Of a stretch of DNA of 64,000 bases, positions 35,313-47,258 are shown piece by piece (the first letter of the stretch is position 1; the number at the start of each line of letters is the position of its first letter). Source of the DNA: Sabellastarte sp. h YS-2021 (Eukaryota; Annelida; Polychaeta; Sabellida; Sabellidae). The notes beneath the pieces were generated by a model. That model saw only the letters and a program-made list of their open reading frames with translations. It had not been told where the DNA came from and did no database searches. Location of the stretch: assembly GCA_964017235.1 (NCBI GenBank), contig OZ024934.1, forward strand, positions 88,936,706-89,000,705, written 5' to 3'. The translations under genes and the position numbers were made by a program.

Positions 35313-36290
35313 AGGAGGCCCAGTCTACTTTCAATTTAAATATTAATGATGTTATGGCTATCTTACACTTTAAAAATAGTGTTTTATCCCTACGATTACT
35401 GAGTTTTTAAACTTTTTAAAATCAAACTTGTTACACATATTAAAATTGCCAATAGGAACACTCTTGATGTGTGGTGACCATGAAGTCCCATTTGAACTAA
35501 TTTCACTTCAGTCACTTGATAATCACACAGTTATAAATTCCCAATTATACTGCATAATATAACACTTTTTTCTGATTTTCATTAACAGATCTTTGTGGGG
35601 TAGGTTGTGTAAATGCATAGACTGGACCATTGAGACAGCTACAGGAGAGAAACCCTATTCCCAACACCCACTGAGCAGTATGGCTAACTGTTTTTATCTA
35701 TATCTAGAACATAATTATTCGATTCACAAAATAAATCATGTTGTATTATATTACTGACATTTATAATATGTTATTGGAATCAGTGAATAAAGTACTGTTG
35801 TTGCAATTTTACTCACTGCCTTTGGTTTAATTTTATATTTTTCTACCATGTTTAAGATATATAGTAAAATAATTTAGTTAGTTTTCCGTATATTCTAACC
35901 AAAATCTAGGCAATAAAAAATTACAGTGTGAAATAGTCTTTGTAAACAGAAACACTTATTTCATCTCATCTGGAATAGAAAACCATAGTCTATGACTCCG
36001 AAAAGCCTAATAAATTGCTGCCCTCCCCCAACTCATTTCCGTGTATTTCGCAGCGTATGTACAAAAATATTGTCTGTAAAACAAAAAAATGTTATTTAAT
36101 TATTGTTGAAGACTATTCATACCTAGTCAGATATGAGGTTCTTGGCCCCTTCTGGTATTTCAAGACCAATTGGATGACCATAAATGAGGTAGATTTTCAA
36201 TTATTTCTTAAAATCACTTTAATTATTGCAATTAGAGCTTTAGCATGTGTTTTGAGGTAAAGCACACCATGCCAGATACCATAAACCCCA
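35313..36290. other. No recognised gene; dispersed repeat pieces
   Basis: The part near 35330-35460 resembles 5745-5870 (ATATTAATGATGTTATGG, CTGAGTTTTTAAACTTTTTAAAATC), so a dispersed repeat family is present. I see nothing else that I can name. Confidence 0.4.
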
Positions 36291-37495
36291 TCAAATTTGC
36301 CCCACTTTTTGAAAGTATTTGCATTTGCATTTGAGGTTTTCAAATGTAAACTATTTGCATTTGAAAAAACTTTTTCAAATACTTTCAAATATATTTTGCA
36401 AATAGTATTTATTCTGCAAGTGACTGAATTTGCTTATTTTTCATTTTTTGGGCAAAGTTATTCTTTTTATTAATATTAATCATATGTATCAGTGAACTCA
36501 AATTTAATTTAGATTTTTATAAGTACTTTTATAAAAGTAATAAGTTAAAAATATTTTATCTTGGTGACTTATTGAATATTACTAATATTATAAACATGCT
36601 TCTTTGAAGATATTTAGCTGATAAAGAAACATTATGTCAAAGGCTGATCTCTTAAAGTGATATTGAAATTGACAAAAACAAGTCTAAAACCAAACCTTTG
36701 TCCGGCTTATACAAAAGCAGCTTACAAGTGGCAGTCCCATCATTGTGGATTTGTGTGAAAAAACATAAACACAAAAACAAATATTCAATAAAAGGTTACT
36801 GGGAAGATTCAAGGTGTCGGGAACGATTAAGTCTAATGTTAGACAACACTCTTTCTGTTATGAATGTCCCTGAAGAAAAAAGAAAGTATTGTGTGAGGTG
36901 CAAGCATTGTTCTACTGAACTCAGTGGGTCAACAAAAGCAACCACTAATCCTCTCACTTACAGATTAATATTTTAAGCATTTTTTATAAATAGTTGTAAA
37001 AGTTCAGTCCTTCATAAAGAAATTACTTTATTAGAAAATAAATATCATAGAAGTTCATGAAATAATTTTAAAATACAATCTTGTTGAACATTGTAAATTA
37101 ATTCATTTTTTCTCGAGATTTTTTTAATATATAATACCAATTGTACTTATCACCACTATGTTTTAAGTAAAGTAGTGGTATACTTCTGCTGTTTTCACTA
37201 CTTGTTTTTTCACAAAATGACACTATTTATAGCAAATTTCTATTATTTTGTTTCCAGAGAACCTTTAAAATTTATTTTGTGTGTTTTACAATTTTTAATC
37301 TCTACTTAATGTGTGTTATACTTTTAACATTTAATATATTCATGTATGCTAACATATAAAACTTAAAGTATTTGAAAAAGTATTTGAAATACTTTGGAAA
37401 AGTATTTGCATTTGAAGAAAATAAAAGTATTTGCATTTGAAAAATTGAAAAGTATTTGCATTTAAATACTTTTGAAAGTATTTGACCCAAAGTCT
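36290..37495 (+). mobile_element. hAT-like remnant with BED-type finger piece
   Basis: Both ends are rich in AGTATTTGCATTTGAA-type units, on opposite strands: 36315-36415 and 37370-37490. Between them a frame at 36698-36976 ends KYCVRCKHCSTELSGS...NPLTYRLIF. The C-x2-C spacing, GSTKATTN stretch and L-x-x-L spacing fit the BED finger that opens many hAT transposases, with the last His lost. No catalytic domain remains. Exact termini and an 8-bp duplication could not be fixed. Confidence 0.5.
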
Positions 37496-38266
37496 GCCCA
37501 CAAGGTCAAAATGATGTTGTAATGTTCATTCTTTCAAACACTGGGACATGTGTATTAGACAGATTACATTCTGACAAAGATTGTTTGATAATATTGCAAT
37601 GTGAGCAAGTAAGCTAAAAATACATTTCATTAACCTGCCTGAACAGCTTTCACTACTTTTATATCACAAAATATACAGTGATCAGTTGCTTTATGTGATT
37701 AGTAATGTCAATAAATACTTCAACTTGAAAAGTACATTTAATTTTAATGTCATATCATGCTCAATATCAAATCTGATTTGTGTCATGTACTGTATATTTT
37801 GTTTTGTGTTTTTTTATTTTTTTCCTGCTTATGTCGTACTTAAAGATGGTAAAAAAGATCAATAAAAAAAAAAAAAAAAAAAAAAATTTAATGTACATTT
37901 ATGCAATGGACACATCAGCTCAAGCTCTAATCTCAGAGGTGGGATGTGAGTGTGGTACCACTGCACCACTTTGGATATTCATTTACACATCACCCTTATA
38001 TATGCCCCCTACCCTACCTCCACAAACACAATAATTGCAAATGTAAATTGTTTATATTTTTTCAAGTGGATTATGTTGTTTGAGGTACAGCTCTCTATAG
38101 CTGTACATTTTATTGATTATTATGGACACTTAAATTGTTACTTGGCCTGTGCAATAAAACAACAATAAGCATCTTCCTTTAATGTACACTTTCAATATTA
38201 ATAGCCATTTGAATTTGCCACTGAAATGCAAGAAAAATGTATTCCACAATGTTTAGTGCCACTTTT
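37496..38266. other. AT-rich gap with an A run
   Basis: There is an A run of more than 20 bases near 37866-37887. No gene or element end is recognised. The open frames at 37780-38168 are low-complexity. Confidence 0.45.
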
Positions 38267-39833
38267 GGTACATTATAAAACCCAGAATTGAAACTGGAAT
38301 TTTTTCCGGAATAGCACCTATTACTGCACCTCCATGCTGATTGGCTCTTAAAAGTATGGGGATGGGGCTTATGCCCTATACACCTTTCATAAAACCCCTG
38401 AGCATAGCAACCTATTTTAGGGTCATGTAATTTGGAAATGTAGAGTTTTTCATAATTCCCTCTCATTTGAGAATATCAAATATATGTTGTAAATGAAAAA
38501 GTTTTTACAATAATTCCCACTTGCAAATGTAGTCACTCCTTTAAAGGGGCAATATTGTAATTATATCCATTGTAATATATATTTGATTTTTTTTCCAGAA
38601 TAGCACCTCTCACCACAGCTCCTAGCTGATTGGCTCATACATATATGGGGGCAGGAATTAACTCCTTGCCAACTTTTCACAATCCTTTAGTAAGTGATAA
38701 GATAATTTATTATTTAGTCTCATAATTTAATCCAGCAGGAGTGTATGTAGTATATATACTATAAATGAAATAGCTTGTTTAAAGTTCAAATATTTTGATG
38801 TTTTACATTGGAACTGGATTAGAGCATCTCATAGTACCCCTTTGAAGCAGATTATTTCTTATAACAATAATTTAATGTGGCAGGCATATACATGCTTGTA
38901 CATTACATGTGGGGGCCATGGTGGCAGAGTGGTAACACTCTCGCCTCCCACCTCTGAGGCCGGGGTTCGATTCCCGGCACGGCCTCATGTGAGAAAGCTG
39001 GTAGTTGCTTGCCGTTGGTCGGCAGTTTACAGTACAGAACCCTAACGAACTGTATGTACTGGTTTCCTCTGCCCTTCCAACTACCCGTCGTGATATGACC
39101 TGTACAGTGTTGAAAGCAATGTAAAACCCCAAATAAATAAATAAATAAAGTACATTATATGTCACTGGCAGTTGAACTTGGAAAATTTTCTGGAACAGAG
39201 AACACTCACAACACCCATTTACAACCAGTCACTTGTTTAGATCTATTAAACAAAACATTTTGAAGCCTCATAATTCCTTGTTAGTTTTTTTTTATAAATA
39301 ATTCCAACTTATAAATAAAAATCCTTTTGAATGATTTATTATTATTGATTGGCTCTTAAAAGTATGGGGGTGGAGCTAAATGGTCTGTCACTCTTTTGGC
39401 TCTCTGTCTTTTCAAAAAACTTCTCTGTCTGTGTGTGTTGTGGGTTTGGGGACTTTATCATTCAATAAATCTTTTACTATAGACAGCTTCTACAAGTGTT
39501 TGGTATTTTTGGATTTGTTGTAATTTATTGAGAAATTATAAATAACAATAATTTTGGCTACAATGCACCACTTTATTTGATAGAAATTAAATTTGTCAAA
39601 AGTGAACTTGCATCCCTGTTGTCAATTGAAATATATACTTTGAGCAAGTTGTTAATGTCATTGTAGCCTCATATTTCCTGCACACAGTGAGTGTACAACT
39701 ATCAGCATTCGATATTTTACTGCACCTCATATTTTAACACCACATCTCGATGCAGCATTTTACCGCACCTCATATTTTAACACTGCACCTCGACGCACCT
39801 GTTTTTGTGGAATACTGAAAAATATAAAGTACC
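38267..39833 (+). mobile_element. Non-autonomous, internally deleted copy of the RAG1-N-like transposon
   Basis: The left end GGTACATTATAAAACCC and the right end (reverse complement GGTACTTTATATTTTTC) match the ends of the 6.34-kb element at 40493-46829. The first 200 bases align with 40493-40720, and from about 38480 it aligns with the right part of that element from about 45740, so the transposase region is missing. It keeps the motif block CCGGAATAGCACC...GATTGGCTCTTAAAAG...GGGGTGGGGCTTA and the CCGCACCTCATATTTTAAC tail. No matching 9-bp duplication is visible (left GCCACTTTT, right CCTTTTTTC). A SINE has inserted at 38911. Confidence 0.78.
38911..39149 (+). mobile_element. Complete tRNA-derived SINE with target duplication
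   Basis: Box A TGGCAGAGTGG is at 38922-38932 and box B GGTTCGATTCC at 38964-38974, the RNA polymerase III promoter of a tRNA. A body of about 140 bp and an (AAAT)n tail follow. The flanks GTACATTACATGT (38898-38910) and GTACATTATATGT (39150-39162) are a 13-bp duplication with one mismatch. The related transposon at 46080-46110 has a single uninterrupted version of this site. Confidence 0.9.
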
Positions 39834-40483
39834 CCTTTTTTCTTGTGTCCTGTCCAGTTTCAAAGTTGCATTATATGTTGATCTGTTGAAATTTTATTTA
39901 TGGTCGATGGTCCAGTTTTCGTGCTAGCACTAGTTTTTGTGTGTTTGCAGCATATTTAACAATATGTCAGCCAATATAAAACAAAATTTCTTCAAATAAA
40001 AACTGACAAAATCTACTAGTATTTTTCTTTAAAATGATACTTTTATCATTTCTGTAGTTGAATCAGGTACTTGAATATCACTTGTTAAACTCTTTTAGTC
40101 CTTATTTTGGGTTCATGCAATAGTTTGTTTGCCAATAAATTTTTATCAATGCAATGTGAAATTTTGTTAATCTTTAATTGCTTGTAAATTTGCCAATACA
40201 TAACCAATTTTTACAATTAAAACACCATTGGAAAGTTTATTGTGTAGAGTTTAACAGTTATGTCTTTGTTTGTGTATAATATTGTACAAAAATTGTTTAA
40301 TTTTAAAGTTTATGAAATAGACAACAGATAGCATGAAAACTGGATCAGTAACCCTGTGACATATAACCCTTTGACATTCAAAATTAAAAGAATGCAAGAA
40401 ATATTTTTCAGCATTTTAGTGGATATTTTCTTCATAATTCAGCATAAATAATGCCCGAAGTATTTTATAGTTGTGGAGAACTT
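39834..40483. other. Spacer between the two transposon copies
   Basis: This is AT-rich sequence with no gene or repeat that I recognise. Confidence 0.5.
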
Positions 40484-40492
40484 AGTGTAAAC
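40484..40492. repeat. Left 9-bp target-site duplication AGTGTAAAC
   Basis: This directly precedes the GGTACATTATA terminus and is repeated exactly at 46830-46838. Confidence 0.88.
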
Positions 40493-41655
40493 GGTACATT
40501 ATAAAACCCGGAATTGGAATTGGAATCGGAATTTTTTCCGGAATAGCACCTCTTACCGCACCTCCATCCTGATTGGCTCTTAAAAGTGTGGGGGTGGGGC
40601 TTAAGTCCAACACCTTTCATAAATCCCCTGAGTATAGGGTGCCTGAGTATAGCAGCCTATTTTAAGGTAATGTAATTTGGAAATTTAGAGTTTTACATTA
40701 TTCCATCTCATTTTAGAATATCAAACATATGTTATAAATGATCACAGTGGTTTTTTTAAAGCAAAATCTGAATGTTTAGTTGACTCAGAAAATTTTTGTG
40801 TGAATATATTTTGTGTGAGGGGGGGAAGAGCAGATAACAGAACCTGCATTATAGCACAGATAACTTTTCTCGGGGGGAAAAAGATGTCTGTCAAAGTAGG
40901 TCATTGTTTTAAAATTGAAAATAAAAATATTTAGAATCATTGTACAAATGTAAAATTTATATGTATTAAAAGATTAAGCTTTGTAGAATTTATTAAAACA
41001 ATTTTGTGTTTTATATCACTAAAGATAGAATTGATTTTATACACATTCCATTAGTAAACAAAGAAAAACATACAAAAGTAACTGTTGAAGCTAAACTGAA
41101 TTACTTGCCATTTTAAATTAAAGATAAAAAAAGGTTTCCTGATTTAATAACAGAACAAAAACTATATATTTGTAAAGAAGAAGAGTTATACTTTTTAATG
41201 CATGTTTTATATTCTTTGTGTATTTTTGTTTCTGTGATTTATTACAAGTTTAAAACAGAGATCTCTACACATTATAAGCCATATGCAGCTGCATGTTTGT
41301 TATGTGTGTATTGTACACAGCCACATAACACTGTATGAATGATGAGTGGGAAAAAAGGCAATTCTTTTTCTCCAGTTGTACATACAATGAAACAAACCTG
41401 TCCTCTATAATTCAAGCTTAATCACATCAATTAGCTTTTACCTAAATACATTATACACTTGCACTGCTCATTGCCATGAGTCATGCTGGTGCAGAATATT
41501 CTTTTTTATATCCTGCTGGCCAGTGATTATTTATCTCTTTGAAACTTGCAAAACAGTCACAGTGTAAACATAAAATAAGGGAAAAATGTAGAATATTTTT
41601 TTACTTTTGCAAGTGTAGTAGTTTTATTGAAATATTATATATTACAAGGACTATA

Positions 41656-44600
41656 ATGACTGCAAGTATGCATAGTCTTGATTTTCACAAACAGTGTTTA
41701 AGAAACCTATGTAGGATATGTAGTAACAGGGCTCAAACCTGTGAACAAATGAATCGTAAAGCTACACCTAGATTATGTGCAAATAGCAGAGATGAAATAC
41801 ATATTTACTACGGTGTTGACATCTCCTCTGATGAAGAAGAGATACATCCAACCAAAATGTGCAATAAGTGTTTTTATAAAATGAAAAATGCTAAAGTGCT
41901 GTCAGAAAATCATAAAATGGACAGAGAAAAATATTTAGGTGAAAAAGAAAAAGCAGGATCTGCTTCTCGATTGTGAAAACCCCACAAGCGTATCGACTGC
42001 AATGTGTGCAAGCTCTATACTGGCCAGATGAGTAAAGGTAGAGCCAAAAAAATCTCTAAAAGAGGCAGACCAAAAAAAGAATCTCCAATTAGCAAAAATG
42101 GTGGACATGGTTTTAACCATTTATGCACTTCATGGGATATCTCTGGTGATTATGAAATTGACTCCTCTAAAATACCCAGTGAACTTCTAAATACATACAT
42201 ATGCCAAATTTGTCAAGGTATGTACTCAGTGAAATCGGTGAAAACAACATGTGACCACTACTTCTGTGCTGATTGTTTTTCAAACTACTTCAAACATAGA
42301 CAGGTAGATCAAGTCAATTGTCCTATATGCTCAAATCCAGTAACAGTAGATGATATCAAACCAGTCGAAGAAAGATTTCAGACACAGCTTTTAACAATTG
42401 ATGTCAAGTGCAAAAAGTGCACTCATGTGGGCCCCTTACAAACATTTAATCTACACTATTGTGATTCAAATCTAAATATTGATGAAGGTCAATTTCTTCC
42501 AATATCAGACGACCCAACAAATGATTTTCAAATGCATAGTACACCAAAGGATAAAGGTCCATCATGCAGTACTATAGAAATACAAACATCCCCTGCACTT
42601 TTCTCAGATGAATCCAACGGAATGCTACCTATTCGATCAGAGGAGAAATCTCTTTCTCGATCTTTATCATCCCCACTTACAAAAACAGAAGAAAGACTTC
42701 ATACACATTTAACCAAAAGAAAATTAAATTTTTCAAAAACTAAGTCAATTATAAAGTGCAAAACAGGGGGTCAACCTATCGTATTGAAGCGACTTGTAAA
42801 AGCCAGAAAATCAAGTCTTGATGTGGCATCTCCATTGAAACGAAAAAGAGCTAGAGAGGTTGCAACCTATCGATCTGCTATTGCTGGCACAAATGAAGAC
42901 TCACAGCACATCCAGCAATCATCAGAATTGAAAGTTTTATCAAAGAAGCAGAGAGTGAATGTATGCTCTAAGGCTGGAATATCAAACAAATCATACATGT
43001 CAAAAAGAGTTTCACTGGCAATGAAAACTGCTTTAAGACTTTCATGGAACCAGCATAGGAAGCAGAAGCAATATCTTTCAAAATTTGCAGGTGTTAAATG
43101 TGAGGGTGAAAAGAAAGAGAGGGTTGAAAGGAAAAGAATACTAGGTGATCATCTAAAAGTGAAAATGCTAAAAGTAAAAGAAAAAGATGAAAAGATACAT
43201 GACAGTGTTGGTGGATTGGCTGAAAAGCATGTACCTGTTGTGCATGTTCCAGATTTGTGTGCATTTGTTAAGGAACGACTGAACAACTATGAAGAACAAC
43301 ATAAGCTAGTTTGGAAAGAGGGTATGCCAGAAAATGAAGTGTGGATAAAGATTGGAGGTGACCATGGTGGCAGTTCGTTTAAGCTCTGCCTACAAGTATG
43401 CAATGTGGAGAAACCCAATTCCAAAGAAAATACTGTTGCTTTTTGTTGTATGCCAGCAAAAGATTTGTATCCAAATTTGGAATCATTGGCCAGTTTATAT
43501 GCTGACGAAATCTTCAAATTGCAACACGAAATTTGGAACAACAAAAAGATCAGAGTGTTTTTATTTGGAGACTACGCCTTTCTAGCAAGTCTGTACGGGA
43601 TATCTGGTGCCAGGGGAAAACATTTTTGCTTATGGTGCCAACTCCATTATGAAGACATTCAAATTCCTTTGGGCATCAGAGGCAAAGCAAGACGGCGGAA
43701 ATTAAGAAACATGATTAAAGACAATGAAAAATTTGTCAACAATGGAAAGGGAAATCGTGCTCTGGCAGGAAACTTCAATAATGTGATTCATAAACCATTG
43801 TGGAACATTGTTTTGACACATGCGTGTCCGCCATACCTTCACATTTTACTTGGCATTGTGAAGAAGCATCATGATATGTTTGAACAGGAGATTCATCAAA
43901 TTGACGTTGATTTGGCTGAAAGAGTGTCACTTTCTTCAGCAAAACTAGATAATTCACTGTTTCACACCTACATTGCAGATTTAAGAACCAAAAGGAAATT
44001 ACTAAACCATCTGGGGTTTCTTAAAGACCAAAACAGTTCAAACAGTGATCTTACCAATAAGGAAAAAGATACATTAATGTCGGAAATTGCCAGTACTGAG
44101 AAAAAGATGCAAAAATGCAAACCAACACTTTCAGTGCAAAGTGGCCCACTTGTTGCAGTGGTTTTAGAAACTTTAAAACAACAAAATATTGTTCAACAGG
44201 CCTACCACTCCAGATCATTCATTGGAAATCACTGCTCAAAATACATCAAACAAAAAGTACAGGACAAACTTTCAGTCACTATTCAAGAAAAAATTTGTGA
44301 ATTATCAGGTAATATAGAACTAAACCAGAGAATTGAGAAAATTGCAACCAAATTTCACAGGTTAAATACATTATTTGAAAGAGTTCACAGTGAGGTTGGA
44401 CACATAGAAAATGTAACTGAGATGGATCTAGCTGAAATTGAGGACAAGATTCAGAAATATTTGGATTTCTTTCGGAAAAAATTTCCAGGAGCTTTGTTGC
44501 CAAAACATCATCTTTTAGAAGACCATGTACTGGAATGGATGGAGAAATGGCGATTTGGCATGGCCATGCATGGGGAACAAGGGGGAGAATCCATTCATAG

Positions 44601-44739
44601 GGAATTTAACAGAATAGAAAGAAATATGTGTCATGTAGCAAATCTCTCTCAAAAGCTTCTATTTATAATGAGAGAACATCACACACTAACTCATCCAGAA
44701 ATCCAAAGTCAAACTGAACTTAAGAAAAAAAACAAATAA
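41656..44739 (+). pseudogene. RAG1-N-terminus-like RING transposase with one in-frame TGA
   Basis: The frame runs from ATG at 41656 to TAA at 44739, about 1,027 codons, broken only by TGA at 41974-41976. Before it, LCRICSNRAQTC and EEIHPTKMCNKCFYKM match the order of zinc-binding motifs at the start of RAG1. After it come PHKRIDCNVC, a C3HC4 RING (42202-42330) and a C-x2-C...H-x-C finger near 42409-42462. A basic linker leads to a probable DDE domain: GGDHGGSSFK (D at 43360), FLFGDYAF (D at 43570), a CLWC insert (43627-43638), and GEQGGESIHREFN (E at 44587). RAG1's own DDE core is of Transib type and is not what is seen here. The longer frame above 41656 starts at TTG and 42004 is GTG, so neither is a likely start. 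One nonsense base may make this copy dead or need read-through. Confidence 0.83.
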
Positions 44740-45825
44740 GAAAACCCCCAAATCTTAAGATCTTAACTGAAATATAATAACTTAATAAGTGCTTGGAATA
44801 TTTATATTTTAAACGTTATTGTATAAAACAGTATTACATTTGTGAAAAACAATATTTCTGTCACCGTTTTCCTGTAAATTATTGTGGTTTTCAAAAAAAA
44901 ATAAGTGGATATTTAACATGATACATGCTTGGAATATTTAGATATCAAAACTTTATTGTATATACTATATAACAGTATTATATTTGTGTAAACACAGTAT
45001 TTGTGTTACCATTTTCTTGAAGGTTAGGATCTTTTTTGTGAAAATTTATATGGATAATCAACACATATATTTATTTATTTGGAATAACAACAACCTGTAA
45101 AAGTACATGTCTAAAATCATCCCAGACAAGGAGCAGCAGGTATGTATTTCCTTGTTTCTGCACATTAAACATTACAAACACCTGCTTCATGTTCTACAAT
45201 TTGGGAAAGTTTACATCACTGATAAACTGGAGTAGAAAAAATACACAACAAATATTTTTATATGTATTGAAAGAATAGACAATAACCTTACAGTGTATGT
45301 AAATATTTTATCTGTAAGAAATCAGGAAACATGTTATATTTAAGTAAATTAAAGTCTTAATTACTGGTAAATTACATTGAAATGTGCTCCTATTTCTTGC
45401 CTGCTTACACTTGCCTTTGCAATGGAATTTCATATTTTAGAACTTTCATTACTTTATAATTATTGCATTTTTGGTATCATTTTAAAGAAGAAAGATAGAG
45501 TTTTTAATTCATATATATGGTGTTGAGATATGTAAACCAGGCAATTTATCACAGCCTTTTTAAAACACTGATGTTTTATTTCCTCACTACTTCTCCCGCA
45601 TAAAATCTGACAAGTGAGAGAATGCACTGTGTGTGTGTGTTTATGTGCTTTGATCTCTTAGTATAACAACTGGCTGTTCTCTTCAAAAAGTTTCTAAGTT
45701 AACTAAACATACTCTAGAAAAACCACTGTGTGATAAAGTGTTTACCAATAATCCCTACTTTGAAATGTATAGTCACTATTAAAGATGGAACATTGTAAGT
45801 ATATCCACTATAATATATATTGGAA
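44740..45825 (+). other. 3' part of the transposon with a 140-bp direct repeat
   Basis: GCTTGGAATATTTA occurs at about 44791 and 44929, each followed by TTTATTGTATA-like sequence, AACAGTATTA and a CACCGTTTTC/TACCATTTTC stretch. The two copies are about 138 bp apart. No other gene is visible. Confidence 0.6.
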
Positions 45826-46423
45826 TTTTTTCCGGAATAGCACCTCTTACCGCACCTCCATCCTGATTGGCTCTTAACAGTGTGGGGGTGGGGCTTAAGT
45901 CCAACACACCTTTCATAAAGCCCCTATAGGGTGCCTGAGTATATATACTGTAAATGGAAAAGCTGTTAAAGTTCTAAAATTTTGATGGTTTACATTGGAA
46001 CTGTATTAGAACATCTCATAATACCCCTCTGAAGCAAATTATTTCTTACAATAATAATATAATGTGGCAGGTATATACATACCTGCATATTATATGTCAC
46101 TGGAAGATGAACTGGGAAAATGTTTTGGAACACTCACAACACCCCTTTACAACCAGTCACCTTGTTTATTAAACCAAACATTTGGAAGCCTCATAATTCC
46201 CTGTTAGTTTCTTATCAGTAATTCCAACTAATAAATGCAGAAAATTCTTTTGAATAATTGATTATTTTCCACTACAACTTATATTGGAATTTTTTCCGGA
46301 ATAGCACCTCACCGCACCTCTGTGCTGATTGGCTCTTAAAAGAACGAGGGGTGGAAAATGAATGTATTATCAATCAATATACCTGAAAGGGCTTTTCTTC
46401 AGAGTTTTTTTCAAGGGAAATCT

Positions 46424-46715
46424 GTGACCTCATTTCTTCTCATGAATATTAATAACTTGGGTGCTAAGGCCGTCAGTTCTCTACTTTAAAGTATTTTATC
46501 TTTGTCAAGATATCCATTTTATAAAATACAGTTAGGAAACTACAGGGGAAATCCGTGACCTCATTTCTTCTCATGAATATTAATGACTTGGATGCTATGG
46601 CCGTGAGTTCTGCAGTTTAAAGTATTTCATCTTCGCTGAAATATCTATTTTATAATATATTGTTAGGAAACTGCAGGGGAAATCTGTGACCTCATTTCTT
46701 CTCATGAATATTAAT
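46424..46715 (+). repeat. 130-bp tandem repeat near the right end of the transposon
   Basis: TGACCTCATTTCTTCTCATG begins at 46424, 46556 and 46686, so the period is 130-132 bp; the last unit is partial. It lies directly inside the GCACC-rich terminal block and is absent from the shorter copy at 38267-39833. Confidence 0.8.
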
Positions 46716-46829
46716 GACCGCACCTCATATTTTAACACCGCACCTCACCGCACCATTTTACCGCACCTCATATTTCAACACCGCACCTCAACGCACCCGT
46801 TTTTGGAATTCCGGAAAATATAATGAACC

Positions 46830-46838
46830 AGTGTAAAC
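46830..46838. repeat. Right 9-bp target-site duplication AGTGTAAAC
   Basis: This is an exact copy of 40484-40492, directly after the terminal ATAATGAACC. Confidence 0.88.
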
Positions 46839-47258
46839 TTGTTTTATCACATACTTTATTGATATTTTTATTAAGTAGCATGATTACTGGTGCAACTGAC
46901 ATAAATCCTTTCCCTCGCTGCTTTATTTTCTCCTCGATTTTTTTTTCTCAATTTCCCTGTATTTTGTGGTATACCCCGAGCCTACCCTCGGTAAAATATA
47001 ATTTGATTTTTATAATGCCGGTTCGAGGAATTTAGTAAACTTCCTGCTAAACAAAAAGACCAAAACACTTGACAAAGGTGTTAAATATTTATTTTTGTAT
47101 TCTAATTATTTTATATTTAATCAAATAAGACATTCAACAACACGATCAATTGTTAATTAAAAGAAAACTTTTGTAAGTAATGTCTTGCGCAACATATGCA
47201 GATATTGTCATGTGACACTGACAAAACATTTTCCATATGATTAATAATAGGTACAGTA

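Larger units (their letters stand above)
40493..46829 (+). mobile_element. 6.34-kb DNA transposon with RAG1-N-like transposase (N-RAG-TP type)
   Basis: The ends are GGTACATTATAAAACCCGG on the left and, reverse-complemented, GGTTCATTATATTTTCCGG on the right. They are imperfect inverted repeats bounded by an exact 9-bp duplication. A subterminal block (CCGGAATAGCACC...GCACCTCC...GATTGGCTCTTAA...GGGGTGGGGCTTAAGTCC) occurs at 40536-40620 and again at 45830-45905 and 46285-46350 in the same orientation. The one gene is a RING-type transposase at 41656-44739. The protein family matches transposons reported from Aplysia as similar to the RAG1 N-terminus. Nine bases would fit a Mutator-like duplication length, but I do not assign the superfamily on that alone. 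Confidence 0.85.

Noticed and set aside
42004..42006. Start of the RING transposase at 42004
   Set aside because: The codon is GTG and lies inside the conserved C-x2-C motif. The frame is open upstream to the TGA at 41974 and, beyond it, to ATG at 41656.
41656..44739. Host RAG1 gene
   Set aside because: Only the N-terminal zinc motifs resemble RAG1. The catalytic part differs, and the gene sits inside TIRs with a 9-bp target duplication.
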